Shown piece by piece: positions 1 through 11,200 of a DNA stretch of 64,000 nucleotides. This DNA comes from Epiperipatus broadwayi (lineage: Eukaryota > Onychophora > Udeonychophora > Euonychophora > Peripatidae), in NCBI GenBank assembly GCA_028023455.1, contig JAQFVV010006208.1:3142963-3206962 (forward strand), given 5' to 3'. The translations under genes and the position numbers were made by a program. The notes beneath the pieces are model-generated. The model was given only the letters and a program-made list of their open reading frames with translations. It had not been told where the DNA came from and made no database searches. The first letter of the stretch is position 1. The number at the start of each line of letters is the position of its first letter.

Positions 1-819
1 AGCAAATTTATGAATGTCAGGTGTATTTGAAGAATGATGTATATGGCCTCTAATGTGAATGGGCTTTAATGTTCATTTTATAATAAAAACAGTCTGCTTC
101 CATCATTACTTGCAGATCCAAATATTTGATGCTTCTGCATGACTAACATTTATAGTAAGGCCTGATACTATAGTGAGGTCAGTTTTAATATCCTCCATTA
201 TTTCCTCTGGAGCGGCAATAAAAATATCCACATATCTGGCGTACATCACTAATCCATTATTCATGTATCTAGGCAAAATGATCCGTTCGTAGGCATTCAT
301 CATAAGACTGGCGATAATCCCACTCATTGGGAGACCCATCAGCCACCCATTGAGCATATGAAACCATTCATTATTGAAAACCACATAAATATTACAGTTC
401 ATCCATTCTAGCAAAGCTACAACAAATTTAACACGTTCCAGGTCCATTCCATAATTGATAAGTGCTTCTCTAACTACAATAATCAATCTAGGCCTATCAA
501 TAGATCCATAAGGCTCTGCTACATCGAGTGCAGTCATTCCTGTATGTTGATCTGGATGTACATTTTTCAATTTATCAACAAAATCAAATGATGATTTAAT
601 AGCATGCTCTCTATATCCAGTCGTTTGGGTGATCCATTTATTTATGATCCTGGCCACTTTGTAGTAGTGTACTCCACCAAAGTCGATCATTAATCTTAAA
701 GGTACACCTTCTTTATGGATTTTGGCGTTTGCAAATATTCTTGGGGGAGCAGTGGTCGAAGGATACATTTGCAAATATTCTGCCTTAGTGAATGCTTTGA
801 ATGTATGCGGCCTAAGCAC
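1..819 (-). pseudogene. Penelope-like element reverse transcriptase fragment (5' part off-frame at 3' end, runs off left edge)
   Basis: A 237-codon open stretch (819 to 106, - strand) reads as a PLE-type reverse transcriptase. Early on is the fingers motif FANAKIHK followed by PLRLMIDF, the PLE counterpart of (Y/F)GLPKIHK...PLRPIVS. SSFDFVDKLK, a 'TALDVAEPYGS' palm motif and GLPMSGIIASLMMNAYE (RT motif B region) follow. The catalytic YVDD box reads RYVD-IF, one Asp short. A frameshift near 125 puts the next conserved piece (IKYLDLQV) in another frame, so this copy is dead. No endonuclease part is visible before the window edge. The YVDD-flanking residues resemble those of the PLE at 6074-7705, so the two may belong to one family. 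No target duplication can be judged because the left end is missing. Confidence 0.75.
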
Positions 820-1823
820 AGAAGATACAAATTTATTTTTGTTTAGTTTGAAATTAGAAAAAAACCAAAACTAGTTATGGCATTGGAAGCAAAGGTTTTA
901 ATTTGAAGTAAATAATAGGTATTTTTTACTCTCCAAGCAACACATTAACAAAAAAGATGATTTTATGAATAAATCCCAACTTTGTCACAATAAGGGAAGC
1001 TCTAATCTATTATATTAATGGTGGCCTTCTAATTCCACTTCCAGAATATATCCTAATAAGATCTTATCAATTTGCTAATAGCAAATCATCAGCTAACCCA
1101 TCTAACAAATAGCATTTTTTAAAACATATAAATAGTTTATTCACCAAAATATAAAATAACAAACCAATTTTCTTTAAAAAACTTGTTTTTTAATTATTAT
1201 GACTATATGAATTTTAATTTCAAGAGCAACGTTTCGACTATTTACATCCTTATAGCCTTTTTCAAGCCACTAAAATATACAAAAAATAACAAAATAAATA
1301 AAATAAAACATTATATAATCATTAAACCCTATATATATTTCAAATCTTCTCAAAATTCTTTTTAAAAAATTTTTTCTTTTAAAAACATAAATCTAATATA
1401 AAACATAAAAACATTACCTTCCTCTATTTAAAAAACCTACAATTTAAACTTCTATTTAAACCACTCTGTTTAAATTATAGTTTAACTCATAATTCTAAAA
1501 ACTCGAATAAATTCTATCAATTATTCTAAATTTACATAAAATTTTTATAAAGATGATGAGCTTAGGTTTATCTTCTTTTTGCTAACAGATTTTTTTAGTA
1601 ATGGTAACTTTTCATACTTAACTAAAGATAATGTTAAATATAAATATTTGATTTGACATATAACAGTAGACGTTAAATCTACTGATGTGAAAAGATTTCT
1701 GAAAAACAAAATTCATGTTAAAGTTATGTGTCTCAGGATTAATATGTTTAATTCTAGGACTAATACTTTATTTGTTTCGATACCAAGCATAAGCATTGGA
1801 AGTTTATTTTTACTCGTTTTTGG
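820..1823. other. AT-rich non-coding stretch, nothing recognised
   Basis: About 1 kb of A/T-dominated sequence with short homopolymers. The 60-codon open frame at 1183-1365 is compositionally trivial (K/I/Y/F-rich) and I do not regard it as a gene. Confidence 0.6.
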
Positions 1824-1836
1824 TCTTGCAATACTA

Positions 1837-2137
1837 AAACAGGCAAAACTCACTATACGTATTGCCACACACAGCAAGCTAGAGTAATCAATGGATGCCA
1901 GAAGACTTGTGCATAAAATCCCCATCTAGTGCCTACTCATCTCATCACTGACGAAGGCCACAAGCCAGAAACCAGTCTGGGGATATTGGATGAGTAGGCA
2001 CTAGATGGGGATTTTATGCACAAGTCTTCTGGCATCCATTGATTACTCTAGCTTGCTGTGTGTGGCAATATGTATAGTGAGTTTTGCCTGTTTTAACAAG
2101 TTATACACAAGCATAAGAGGTGGGGGTCATGTGATGT
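1837..2137. mobile_element. Hammerhead-bearing palindromic retroelement, family A copy 1
   Basis: Two inverted arms (1837-1940 and 1990-2098) share AAACAGGCAAAACTCACTAT and the following ~100 nt. The centre carries a hammerhead motif (1942-1983). Only the right side has the extra ~40-nt terminal piece ending in GGTCATGTGATGTT. The element is bounded by TCTTGCAATACTA (1824-1836) and TCTTGCAGTACTA (2138-2150), a 13-bp duplication with one mismatch. The asymmetric end and long duplication argue for target-primed reverse transcription rather than cut-and-paste transposition. The architecture is shared with the copies at 7940, 32153, 44137, 45344 and 49558. Confidence 0.75.
1942..1983 (+). ncRNA. 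Hammerhead ribozyme motif (type I), family A copy 1
   Basis: Core CTGACGA (1948-1954; position 7 is free in hammerheads) is followed by a 13-nt stem-loop II (GGC/GCC around CACAA), GAAAC (1968-1972), a 2-nt loop and the cleavage triplet GTC (1975-1977). Stem I pairs TCATCA with TGGGGA at five of six positions. Positions 10.1/11.1 are A and A, not a pair, as in all family A copies. Confidence 0.6.
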
Positions 2138-2329
2138 TCTTGCAGTACTATATTAAAATTCTTTATGGCTCAGTGGCCAGTTCAATAATCACTTCCCAAT
2201 TAGCTTTTTTTGCCAATATTATTCTTTATTAATAATATCTTTTGTTTTTTCCTTAATTATTATTTGTTGTTCATATTTGGACTTTTTTGTTTTTATATAA
2301 ACATTAAAAGCCTTATCAATCAACTATCA

Positions 2330-2742
2330 TGTGACTTTGAAGTCGCTTTCCGTTTACCTCCCAACACCAATAGACTGATAAATAATACCAAAGACAGGAT
2401 CAAACCTGAATCCCTCAAGTTGGGTACAAAATTACCTGCCCCCAAAGAAATTGTACGGCAACATATTATGGAGAGACCAAAACTAACATTGCCACCAGAG
2501 TAGCTCAACACCGATACCTTTACAATAAAACCAAAACAAAGTATGAAGGTAATTCGATTTTTGTCAAACATGAGGGACATGCTTTTCTACCTACCACAGC
2601 CAGTGTCGTTTGCTCTGAAACAAACGACACCAAACGCAAAGTTAGGGAAGCTTACTTCATTGCGGCTGACCCATCGGCAATCAACAAAAGAGAGGCCTGC
2701 TATTCCCTATCTTGTAAATGGTCCACGTAACATCTGCACATA
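2330..2742 (+). pseudogene. Penelope-like element C-terminus with GIY-YIG endonuclease, frameshifted
   Basis: The first part reads FRLPPNTNRLINNTKD, matching the PLE linker just ahead of the endonuclease. After a frameshift near 2450 a second frame gives ATYYGETKTNIATRVAQH, which is the YIGET...R...H core of a GIY-YIG nuclease. That frame stays open to REAYFIAADPSAINKREAC and a stop at about 2742. The same C-terminal signature (REA/KEA-(Y/C)FIA...AINKR) recurs in the PLE at 7190-7620. The RT is missing, so this is a 5'-truncated relic. About 90 nt of probable 3' UTR follow. It sits 190 bp after hammerhead element 1837-2137 in an otherwise AT-rich context. Confidence 0.72.
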
Positions 2743-3209
2743 AGTTTGCATAAAATTTGCATAGTTTTTCAGTTATTAACAGAATAACTGTCCCGAAAGC
2801 GCTTGGCGTTAAAAAAATTTTTCAATTTATTAATAGCTTCATTACCTGTGCGCAGAGCACATATATATATTAATTTATTTAAGCGTTAATGAAGTAAAAT
2901 CTTAACTATAAACATTAAACTGTAACAAAAAGTTTTTTAGTTCCAAAAAAACTGATATTATTTTTATCTCAGAAATATGGCTCTTTCATCATATTCCAGA
3001 TGATATTTTTATGGATGAAAGGCATAAATTACTTCAAAAAGATAAACGTTCAAATGTTATTTCCAAAGCTGGCAGCAAACTCATTGCCATTAAAAGTAAT
3101 TTTATTCATAAATTTATATTCGTGTTGCATTCTTATGTTGTGAAACTACTTAAAATAAAATATCTTTGGAAAATAATATTTATTTTCTTTTTTATCCTTT
3201 TTGAATTTA

Positions 3210-3330
3210 AACTACTAAACATCACAGGATCACCATTCTTTATGCTTACACAAACTGTTTACACAAAGGCAAAACTCACATCCATTGATTACTCTGGCTT
3301 GCACTGAGTGGTGCTACTGCATGGACAGTT
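3210..3330. repeat. Family A-related palindromic fragment
   Basis: It contains CTAAACATCACAGGATCACC, then GGCAAAACTCACATCCATTG and, inverted, TGGACAGTTTTGCC. These are the outer end and arm tips of the hammerhead family A element without its central ribozyme; about 110 bp remain. Confidence 0.5.
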
Positions 3331-3855
3331 TTGCCTCTTTTTGAATGTAATGAATTACTTTGTTCCTTTGAAGATCTTTTTATATTTCATGATTTATACT
3401 CACCTAAAACAATTTAATTTCTATACTGATTTCAATAACTGTGGATTAAACTATATTCTTTCCAAATTCCCTATAATTTAATATTTAACTTCTTCTTTTC
3501 CTTTTTGCCATTGATCTCATTCATCCTCTTTTAGACTTTATATGTTCAATTTAATAGGTTTTTCCCTTTCAGAACTATTAAAAATTACTACAAGAAGGGA
3601 AACTATTTTGGATCTTTCTTTACAATTGTCTAAGTTTAACTTGAAATGTTTGTATCTTCCTAAAAATTGGATATTTGAATATGCAATATGGTAGGAGACC
3701 AGAAAAGTGGTTGGAGTTAAACAAAACAGTTAAAAACAAAGGACTTGAGGTATTATCAGTAGTAGAAACACATCTAAGAGAAGAAAAACATATTGTTTTA
3801 ATAGGCCAATTGACAAATTTATTCCAAAGAAGACTTTTTTAATCAGTCATTAAAC

Positions 3856-4115
3856 CACTAAACATCACATGATCACCATTTCTTATGCTTGCTAATAACT
3901 GTTATTAAAACAGGCAAAACTCTCCACACAGTAGGGCAACTCAGTGCAAGCCAGAGTAATCAATGGATGACAGAAGGCTTGTGCATGAAATCCCTATCTA
4001 GTGCCTACTCATCCAATGTCCCCAAACTAGTTTCTAGCTTGTGGCTTTCACCAGTGAGGAGCCTTGGATTTGAGATCCTAAGATCTAGTTGCAATGCTCT
4101 CAAAATCTCTAAAAT
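3856..4115 (-). mobile_element. Half (reverse arm) of hammerhead element family A
   Basis: The left end CTAAACATCACATGATCACC and the arm AAAACAGGCAAAACTC are present and run through an inverted hammerhead at about 4019-4060. There the core has mutated to CTGGTGA, and stem II changed from GGC/GCC to AGC/GCT, still paired. The forward arm is absent and the sequence passes directly into family B element 4120-4560. Confidence 0.6.
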
Positions 4116-4127
4116 TTATTTCCACCT

Positions 4128-4168
4128 CCAAACTGGTTTCAAGTTACTGGCTTTCATCAGTGAGGCAT
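4128..4168 (-). ncRNA. Hammerhead ribozyme motif, family B copy 1, reverse half
   Basis: On the - strand CTGATGA (4160-4154) is followed by a stem II with AAG/CTT ends, GAAAC (4140-4136), a CA loop and the triplet GTT. Positions 10.1/11.1 form an A-U pair here. Stem I is only partly paired. Confidence 0.55.
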
Positions 4169-4351
4169 GAGGATATTCAGTTGCTAGATCTAAAATACCA
4201 ACTCAAGCACAGCATTTATCTAATACTTAACTATTAAGTAGAAAATCAGAAATTTTTGGACATCTTTGTCTTCAAATCCAGCTATCTAATAATTTTTAGT
4301 TACACCATATATTAATAATCTTGTCAATTTAACATCATTAAAACCTTTAAA

Positions 4352-4393
4352 GCAAAACTGATGACTGCCAGTAGCTTGAAACTGGTTTGGGAA
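4352..4393 (+). ncRNA. Hammerhead ribozyme motif, family B copy 1, forward half
   Basis: CTGATGA (4358-4364), 13-nt stem-loop II region, GAAAC (4378-4382), TG, GTT (4385-4387). The 5' strand of stem I was lost at the head-to-head junction (AGCAAAA precedes the core), so this copy probably cannot cleave. Confidence 0.45.
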
Positions 4394-4850
4394 TATGGAT
4401 AATTCTAGATAAAAAATTTTAAATGCTTTCTCTTGTGGCATTTATTGGAAAAGCTTATTTAAAGCTAATAGCATGCTCATTATATTAGATTTGTAAATAC
4501 AAGTTAATTAAGACATGTGTTGTATGAATTGATTTTTTTTTACAATTATAAAACAATAGATATCTATTTGGATTGAAGTAAAGTTTTTGATTTTGTATCA
4601 GAGAATAGTCTTATTATGAGTCATTGTGATATGGATATTAGAAATTGCTTAAATCATTATCTGACACCTGTTTACATCAAAGAAAAATGTATTAAAATAA
4701 ATGGTGTCGTGACTATTATGTTATTAAATTTGGTGAACCACAAGATTCATTTTTATGTCCATTACTTCTTATTATTTACATTAATGATGTGTTTATAAAT
4801 AATGCATATGTTGCAGTTGAAGTAGCATTACTATCTTAATCTACAACTTA

Positions 4851-6058
4851 TGGATTATTTGAAATATTGATTAATGAGGAATTAAACAATCTTATTAGAA
4901 GTTATTTTAAATCCAAATATATACTATTATAAAAATTCTAATTTTCAGGATATTTTTGTTGAAATGTTAAACAAAAAAATAATTTTGTTTTCTTCTGGCC
5001 ATCTTTATTTGCCTACTCATTTACTCCCTACCATGTTAGCTCAATATTAAACATCCAATATCATTGCAAGAGGGTATATGATTCTTTATGGGCTTGAAAC
5101 GTTCCATACATAACTTTATAGGATAGACTCTAGGGATGATTACAAGAGAATGGTTTTAACATGGAGGAGTATATCAAATACACTTCCACAATGACATTGC
5201 TATTGTGAAGATTCTTCCACTACCATTCTATTATGATCATTGGGAAAATCACCACAACCAACAATGACTACCATAATATTTTATCTAACTAATGACTTAA
5301 ATCACTATGATACCTTTTAAAAATCTTAAATTAACATACATTAATGAGATTACATTAATTTTACACACTTAATGATATCCTATTATAATCTCAGGGATCA
5401 TAAGCATTCTGCATTAAAATCCAATCTATCCATTAGATTGATACTTAAATGCTTGTATCACAAGAGGAATTTTACTGGGATCCAATCATTTAAGGAAAAC
5501 ATAAATGCTAACAATAATTACTATAGAACACTTGTTTTAGTATAAACCAAGCTTCATTATACTATTATCATCTACCGAGTCTAACTTACTTAAATATTCT
5601 CTTCAATTACTTAGCATTAAGCTACTGTCACTAAATCCTCCAGTTATAGACTTTCAGATGCATTTAGTTAGTAACTGACACTATTTAAATGTTATACTAC
5701 TTTAAATTTATGATATTACAGATGTTTCAATTTAAGTTATAAAATTAGAATGTGGCTCTCCAATACACTATTAATCCTATCATATGCTCTCCATTTTGCA
5801 GTATTGAACAGAAGTTCTGAGATAAAGTCTGCAATTTAAATATAATAGGTATCATTCTATGTAAATAATGTGTTTTCTTGATGTGACCTTGTGACAGGAA
5901 TGACTCTTGGACACAATGAGACTAATATTTCAGTTAAATTAATATGTTCTTTTATTTACAATAAGAATGATAAACAATAATAACATATATATACTGGGTT
6001 AAATATTTCATTAACAATAACAAAAAAAATTAACAAAGATCAAGCTATTTAAGCATAG
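4851..6058. other. Unassigned AT-rich sequence
   Basis: Possible decayed tail of the LINE up to about 5050. After that I recognise no family, no long open frame and no terminal repeats. Confidence 0.5.
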
Positions 6059-6199
6059 ATAACTTATTTACATGAGTAAAACAATATTGGCACTATTAAC
6101 ACCTAATTCGCAAAGCTACTCTTTATTTTATTACTAAATTTCTCTGCTGAGTGCTTTTGAGAGGTGTGCTCTCATATTCATAGCTCTGAGTGAAGTAAC

Positions 6200-7171
6200 T
6201 CTCTGTGATTATATGCAAATTATACAAGGTTAAAGGTCAATTGCTCCATTTCCTTGATATCGAGAAGCATGGGTCTTTACGATTGATAGCATTGCAATCC
6301 ATAGCGATGAAGCAGGCCTCTTTTATTTTTCTTTTCACATCGCGTCTTTCTTTGCAGAATTGGTTGATTTCTTGTGGTTCACATCGGTGTCCTGCCAGTT
6401 TCTGATGTAGTGCAAAGATGGAATAGCGTGATGGATCTGACTGTGCCTTGGTGTATGAATATCTGTGTTGTAGTAATCTAGTTTCCAGTATTGCCTTACT
6501 TTCCCCATAATATGAAGCTCTACAATTTGTGTGAGTGTATGCAATATTGTAGATAGCCTGAGGTGTTTGAGTGTTAATTTATCTTTTGTGTTGTTAATTA
6601 ATCTGTTAGAACTGGGGGGGTGGGGTGAAAACTTAATTGGAACTGTCTATTAAAAATTGCATAAAATTTATTATGTAAACTTGGAATGTATGGTAGCAGC
6701 AGCCTGTGTGGATCTGCCTTGGGTGTATTATTGGTTGCTTTATTGTAGAAACATTTGATCTTTCTGTTGATCAGCCCATGTTTGAACCCCATCTTCAGCA
6801 AGTCTTCTCTGTATGTTATTAGATTTTTTTCCTGTCTGCTTCTAATTTACACAGCTGTTGGTTACTGTGGAGAAAAGATGTAAGACCAGCTAATTTATGG
6901 CTGGTGGGCATAATGGAATTGGGTAGGATATGGCCTCTTATTTCAAATGGCTTCACAATCATTTTGTAGGTCAAGTGTGTGTTTTCTCGCACCAGTACAT
7001 CTAGATATTTTACTTGCCTGTCACAATCTTCTCATTCGACGTTTAAAGTCAAGAGAGAACTGCTCTGTAGTTCATTTTTGATTTCACTGATGGCATCAAT
7101 GTTCGCAACTATAAACAAATCATCCACATATCTAGTGTAGATTTTAAAATCTGATGAATTGTCATATTTTG
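6200..7171 (-). pseudogene. PLE RT (from the YVDD box on) plus GIY-YIG endonuclease, degraded
   Basis: The - strand reads IYTRYVDDLFIVAN near 7140-7098, so the catalytic Asp pair is present here. A stop follows in NVE*ED, then RQVKYLDVLV, and further on LLLPYIPSLHNKF (6700-6660), the conserved LPYIPGLxxKL block that precedes the nuclease in PLEs. An endonuclease core of the form CRASYYGE then follows. Order RT, linker, GIY-YIG is canonical. The protein is truncated upstream of YVDD at the inversion junction (7171/7172), so no functional RT can be made. Confidence 0.72.
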
Positions 7172-7189
7172 GTAAGATGTTGCAATTTT

Positions 7190-7620
7190 TAATAGACAAT
7201 TTCAATTAAGTTTTTGACCCCCCCCCCCTCAGTTCTAACAGATTAATTAACAACATGAAAGATAAACTAATACTGGCTCAAACACATCAGGCTGTCTACA
7301 ATATTGCATGCACTCACACAAATTGTAGAGCTTCATATTATGGGGAAACTAAGGCAGCACTGGAAACCAGATTATTACAACACAGATATTCATACACCAA
7401 GGCACAGTCAGATCCATCACGCTATTCCATCTTTGCACTACATCAGAAACTGGCAGAACCCTAGTGTGAACCACAAGAGATTAACCTGGTCTGCAAAGAG
7501 AGACACGATGTGGAAAGAAAAGTGAAAGAGGCCTGTTTCATCGCTATGGGTTGCAATGCTATTAATCGTAAAGACACATGCTTTTCGATATCGAAGAAAT
7601 GCTAGTAATAAATTAAATAG
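7190..7620 (+). pseudogene. GIY-YIG endonuclease domain of the inverted PLE half
   Basis: It reads AVYNIACTHTNCRASYYGE, then TKAALETRLLQHRYSYTKAQ. This is the GIY (VYNI) and YIG (YYG) pair, the catalytic Arg of the ETR block and a trailing His. The frame is open from 7255 for 69 codons to a stop at 7464. The downstream signature VKEACFIAMGCNAINRKDTC is in a shifted frame. It is an isolated nuclease domain without RT, created by the head-to-head arrangement rather than by being a gene of its own. Confidence 0.7.
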
Positions 7621-7926
7621 TAACTTTGCGGGTTAGGTGTTAATAGCACCAATATTGTTTTACTCATAATTTTGGCACGCAAAGTTTTCGAAGCAAATTC
7701 GAATTATAACTTATTTACATTTTATGCAGATAATCTTAGTGTTTTTGATATTCAATTAGCCTTTCCCTAGTTTATATTTCTCTTTTAAAATTATTATTTA
7801 TTGCTTTATTATTATTATTTATGATTTTATACTAGTCTGCTATGTCCATCATTCATGAATTATTCAATCCTTCATAGTTATTTACATTTAAATTGAGTTT
7901 GAAAATTTACATTCTAACCATATTAC

Positions 7927-8228
7927 AAAATTCTTACTGCAAACATCACATGATCACATCTCCAATACTAGCACATAATTGTTTATAAACAAAGCAAAGC
8001 AAAACTCCATATAGTAGTGCCACCTGTGCTAAACAGAGTAATCAATGGATGCCAGAAGGCTTGTGCATAAAATCCCTATCTAATGCCTACTCATCCAATA
8101 TCCCCAGACTAGTTTCTGGCTTGTGGCCTTCGTCAGTGAGGAGCTTCTGGCATCCATTGATTACTCTGTTTAGCACAGGTGGCACTACTATATGGAGTTT
8201 TGCTTTGCTTTGTTTAAAATTCTTACTG
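7927..8228. mobile_element. Hammerhead-bearing element family A, copy with perfect 13-bp target duplication
   Basis: The body 7940-8215 is bounded by AAAATTCTTACTG at 7927-7939 and 8216-8228. The left end is AAACATCACATGATCAC; the right end is the arm tip GTTTTGCTTTGCTTTGTTT, so the outer ~45 nt occur on the left only. The reverse half is longer than the forward half and the junction is just past the inverted hammerhead (8142/8143). Confidence 0.8.
8101..8142 (-). ncRNA. Hammerhead ribozyme motif (type I), best-paired family A copy
   Basis: On the - strand TCCTCA (stem I 5' strand), CTGACGA, stem II GGC-CACAA-GCC flanked by A/A, GAAAC, TA, GTC, then TGGGGA (stem I 3' strand). Stem I pairs at all six positions with one G-U. 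Stem III would be the palindrome ACTAGT, which favours a dimeric hammerhead. Confidence 0.65.
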
Positions 8229-11200
8229 ATGTGATAAAAAAAATACGTAAGGACAATATTTATAATATGTAAAAAAAAAAATGTTAGGATTTTTTATTAT
8301 GTTATGACTATCATTTCATCTCTTCATTCTTTCTTACACTTATTTTCTCTTTTGATATTAGATCTCCGAGTCATTTATTCTAGTAAATATTCCACTATCT
8401 ATAATCTTTGTTTCGTACATACTTAACTAGAAAATCCGTGCAATCCTTCAAAATTTTATCTCTACCTTTAATGCGCACTGGATTAATATTTACTCTAACT
8501 TTAGAAAGATGAGCTATTGAATTATTGGGTATTATCTTGATAGAGGGATAGGGGTTTCATTTATTATGATGTGTTATTTTCTTAGGTAACCATTTTATTA
8601 ATGGACTTAACCCATTTCCACCCTGGATTCTCTAATAAGCACTTACAGTACTTACACAATCATTCCTTTATTGAAAATCCTCCTATTTCTTCCTATAAAT
8701 TACCTGAGCATTACAAAGATTTAACTCCGCTAACCCTTCATCAATTCTTCAGAATGCTATTCTATATAGTCTATCCCGGAAATTTGGCTCCTATTCTACT
8801 TCAGTGTAGGCAGTATTTAATATTCTATTTATTCCTAGACCCTTCCTATAGTCTACCCTTTTCATGCAATATTCCTTTACATGTATCTATCATCATGTAC
8901 CAAAACAAATAATCTATTTTATTATTATCATTCATATGTTCTAGTTAATATTTATTTTTTATTAATAAATGAGATTCTAATATGGTCTTATGTCACATTC
9001 ACTCATTCTTGCGATTTTTAATATTATATTCTATAATATGTTTGTTTGTTTTTCTTGTTTTTTTTTTTTTATAATCCGATCAGAATATATATATGACTTA
9101 AATATTATCTTTTTGCACACATACTCTTTCACATAATAATTCATGAGTATACATTGTATAGCAGGTTGTAAACATAAAAACCTTTTTTTATTTATTTTTC
9201 TTAGGGCCACAGTACACCTAACCGTAAACTACCAATAAATGTAAATTAAAATCCCTTTTACCTTTTTTTCAATTTCAAACATTGCTGTGGTTACCATGTA
9301 TGTAGTATTTTTGTTCCTAGCGCACTAAGTGTCTTTCTTCTCTTTAACTTGCTCTATACATGAAAATATGAACAAGCTTTAAGCATACAAGTACAATTAA
9401 CTGAACAAATCTTAACTCGGTTTGTTTCTTGTTCTATGCGCATAATGTCTCTCCACAAAAATACCATGAGCAAACGTTTCCTACTTCTCCTTAGTAAATC
9501 TTCACATTATAAGGATTGTTAGTATATCTTTTCTTTTCAATACATCTTTAACAAGTTTCATTTAAGATTTAGGCTTTTTTTTTTCTTTAGCATTTCTTCT
9601 TCTCTGGTTATTTACTATACTTGGAAGGTTTGTAAACATATTTTTAATAAGTTTGTCCAATTCTTGGGCTCCAAATATATTGATTTTCTGACTTTTAATT
9701 TCCTATATAAAGTTATACACTTTTCTTATTCTTTCAAGTTTATAAAAGTTTTTGACTACGAGAAATCTTAATTCAAATTTCTTTATTGTTTTTTTTTTTT
9801 TCTATATTAGTCAAACGAATATTTGTTTCCTCAACTTGTCATTATTTACTCCTGAATTATTTTTAGCATTTGATTAAGTAGCTTCTTAGGCTAAAAAATT
9901 TTTTTTTCTCTAGAAGATTTTAGATAGCTTTCTCTTTTTAAATTTTACTTTCCGTAGATAAAACGAATGTTTTCCCACGTTAACGCAGTTAGTCCTTTCT
10001 TTTAAACTATAAAGTTGTTTTTCCTTTCTCTTGGTTATTCTGGCAAGAATAGCAACTTTAATTTTCTTTCTTAAGCTACATTTTGATTATAAGTAGATTA
10101 TCAAGGCTGGAAATTAGACCGCAACGAAGAAATTGGTTTACTCACTCCATAGTTTTAAGATTTTTTTTAAAAATATTTCACCTCTTTAGATAGCTTTATA
10201 AATATAAATTTTTTTTGGTTTAATTAATTAATACTTCAATATTTTAACTTTTATAATACACACAAAAAAAAATTAACACCACTATCTGACTTTTATAATC
10301 CTTCTCTCTCTCTTTTTTAAATCGTCTGATAGTTTTCTCTTTGAAAAGAAAACCGGGAAAATGTGACATCAAAGAGTCATTTACTGGAATCTGATTGGTT
10401 GACTTTCCCATCATTTTGTCCAAGTTTTTTTTTTATTTTAAACAAAATGTTTCTGGTATTTCTGTTTGAAATAATATTGAAATATAAAAATCTTTCATAA
10501 ATGAAATTGATTTAAATCAAAACTTACAAACCAAGCTTTATTTCTGATTGTATTTTGAATCTGGGATATTGCTAAATGTGTGTGTATATTTATATATGCA
10601 CAAAATAAGTATAATAAATGATATTATAACAGTAAACTAAAAGTATGTGTGTGGATGCCAATGGCATTCACAATATTTTACAAAAGCAATTAGGCTAATT
10701 AAATAGTTTAATTAAAGGAAAAACTATAAACTAACTTATCAAGAAAGTTAGATGAATCCGAGCAAAGTATTAAGATAATGTAAACAAAACCATTGCAACC
10801 CTGAATGTTTAGTTCTTGATCAGATGTAATGTTAATAGAAACATTGCTTAAAATAGACAATTCAATGGTAATTGCGTTATCTGATCAGGGATCGAATGTG
10901 GTAACTCAAGAGATGGCCAATCAAGGGGAGTCTACACTAAAAACCATGAGAGGATGAAACAGATCTAGAATAGAACTGAGACAGCTCACTTGCTAAGTGA
11001 AGCTCTTGAAAGGCGGATGTGCCATTTCTTCGGGTGCCCCAGTCAGCTCCCTCCTTCACTTAGCCTTGCGGAGAAGTTTATCTCCGGACGTTCAAAAGTA
11101 AACTTAGGAACTGTAAACAGATCATATTGATCTTATTATTATTTTGTTACGCCTTTGGGCCCTTATTGTTATTTATATAGCATGTGTAAATAATCATCAT

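Larger units (their letters stand above)
4120..4560. mobile_element. Hammerhead-bearing element family B, copy 1 (head-to-head)
   Basis: The reverse half (4120-4357) and forward half (4358-4560) each begin at a hammerhead core and run outward, so their 5' ends face each other. It shares with the copies at 13243, 33843 and 52680 the blocks TAATACTTAACTATTAAGTAG, TTTTAAATGCTTTCTCTTG and TTAATTAAGACATGTG. It lies inside the old LINE ORF2 and separates its endonuclease and RT portions. Confidence 0.6.
2925..4850 (+). pseudogene. Old jockey/CR1-group LINE ORF2 remnant, interrupted by hammerhead elements
   Basis: At 2940-3120 the + strand reads TDIIFISEIWL followed by KAGSKLIAIKS, a decayed apurinic-type endonuclease (the LxETW and GGVxI blocks). 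After a gap holding family A and B elements, 4570-4840 reads VFDFVSENSLI (RT motif A region, xAFDxV) and, in another frame, FGEPQDSFLCPLLLIIYIND, a decayed GVPQGSVLGPLLFxIYIND. The two blocks are in the expected order and orientation for one ORF2 broken by insertions. I see no intact YADD box after it. Multiple stops and frameshifts mark it as much older than the LINE at 53585-57967, which belongs to the same broad group. Confidence 0.55.
6059..7720. mobile_element. Penelope-like element, head-to-head inverted partial dimer with 15-bp target duplication
   Basis: The body 6074-7705 is flanked by identical ATAACTTATTTACAT (6059-6073 and 7706-7720). The reverse part (7171 down to 6074) holds a 5'-truncated RT, linker, GIY-YIG endonuclease and 3' UTR. 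The forward part (7172-7705) holds a second copy of the linker end, endonuclease and 3' UTR. The arms are closely similar, including a C-run/G-run, the GIY-YIG region and the AGGTGTTAATAG 3' UTR block. The right side carries about 37 nt of extra 3' sequence that the left side lacks. Inverted partial copies and variable target duplications are typical of PLEs. Confidence 0.85.

Noticed and set aside
1183-1365. Short AT-rich open frames (also 15452, 16301, 38087, 39494, 43386)
   Set aside because: Composition-driven K/I/Y/F/N-rich frames without motifs, codon constraint or splice context.
1837-2137. Family A palindrome as a MITE or foldback DNA transposon
   Set aside because: Ends are asymmetric and flanking duplications are 12-16 bp in several copies, which fits target-primed insertion and not a DNA transposase.
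6335-6544. Separate protein-coding gene on the - strand (69 codons), with a similar frame at 7304-7525
   Set aside because: Both are out-of-frame readings of the PLE GIY-YIG region; their similarity reflects the inverted duplication.
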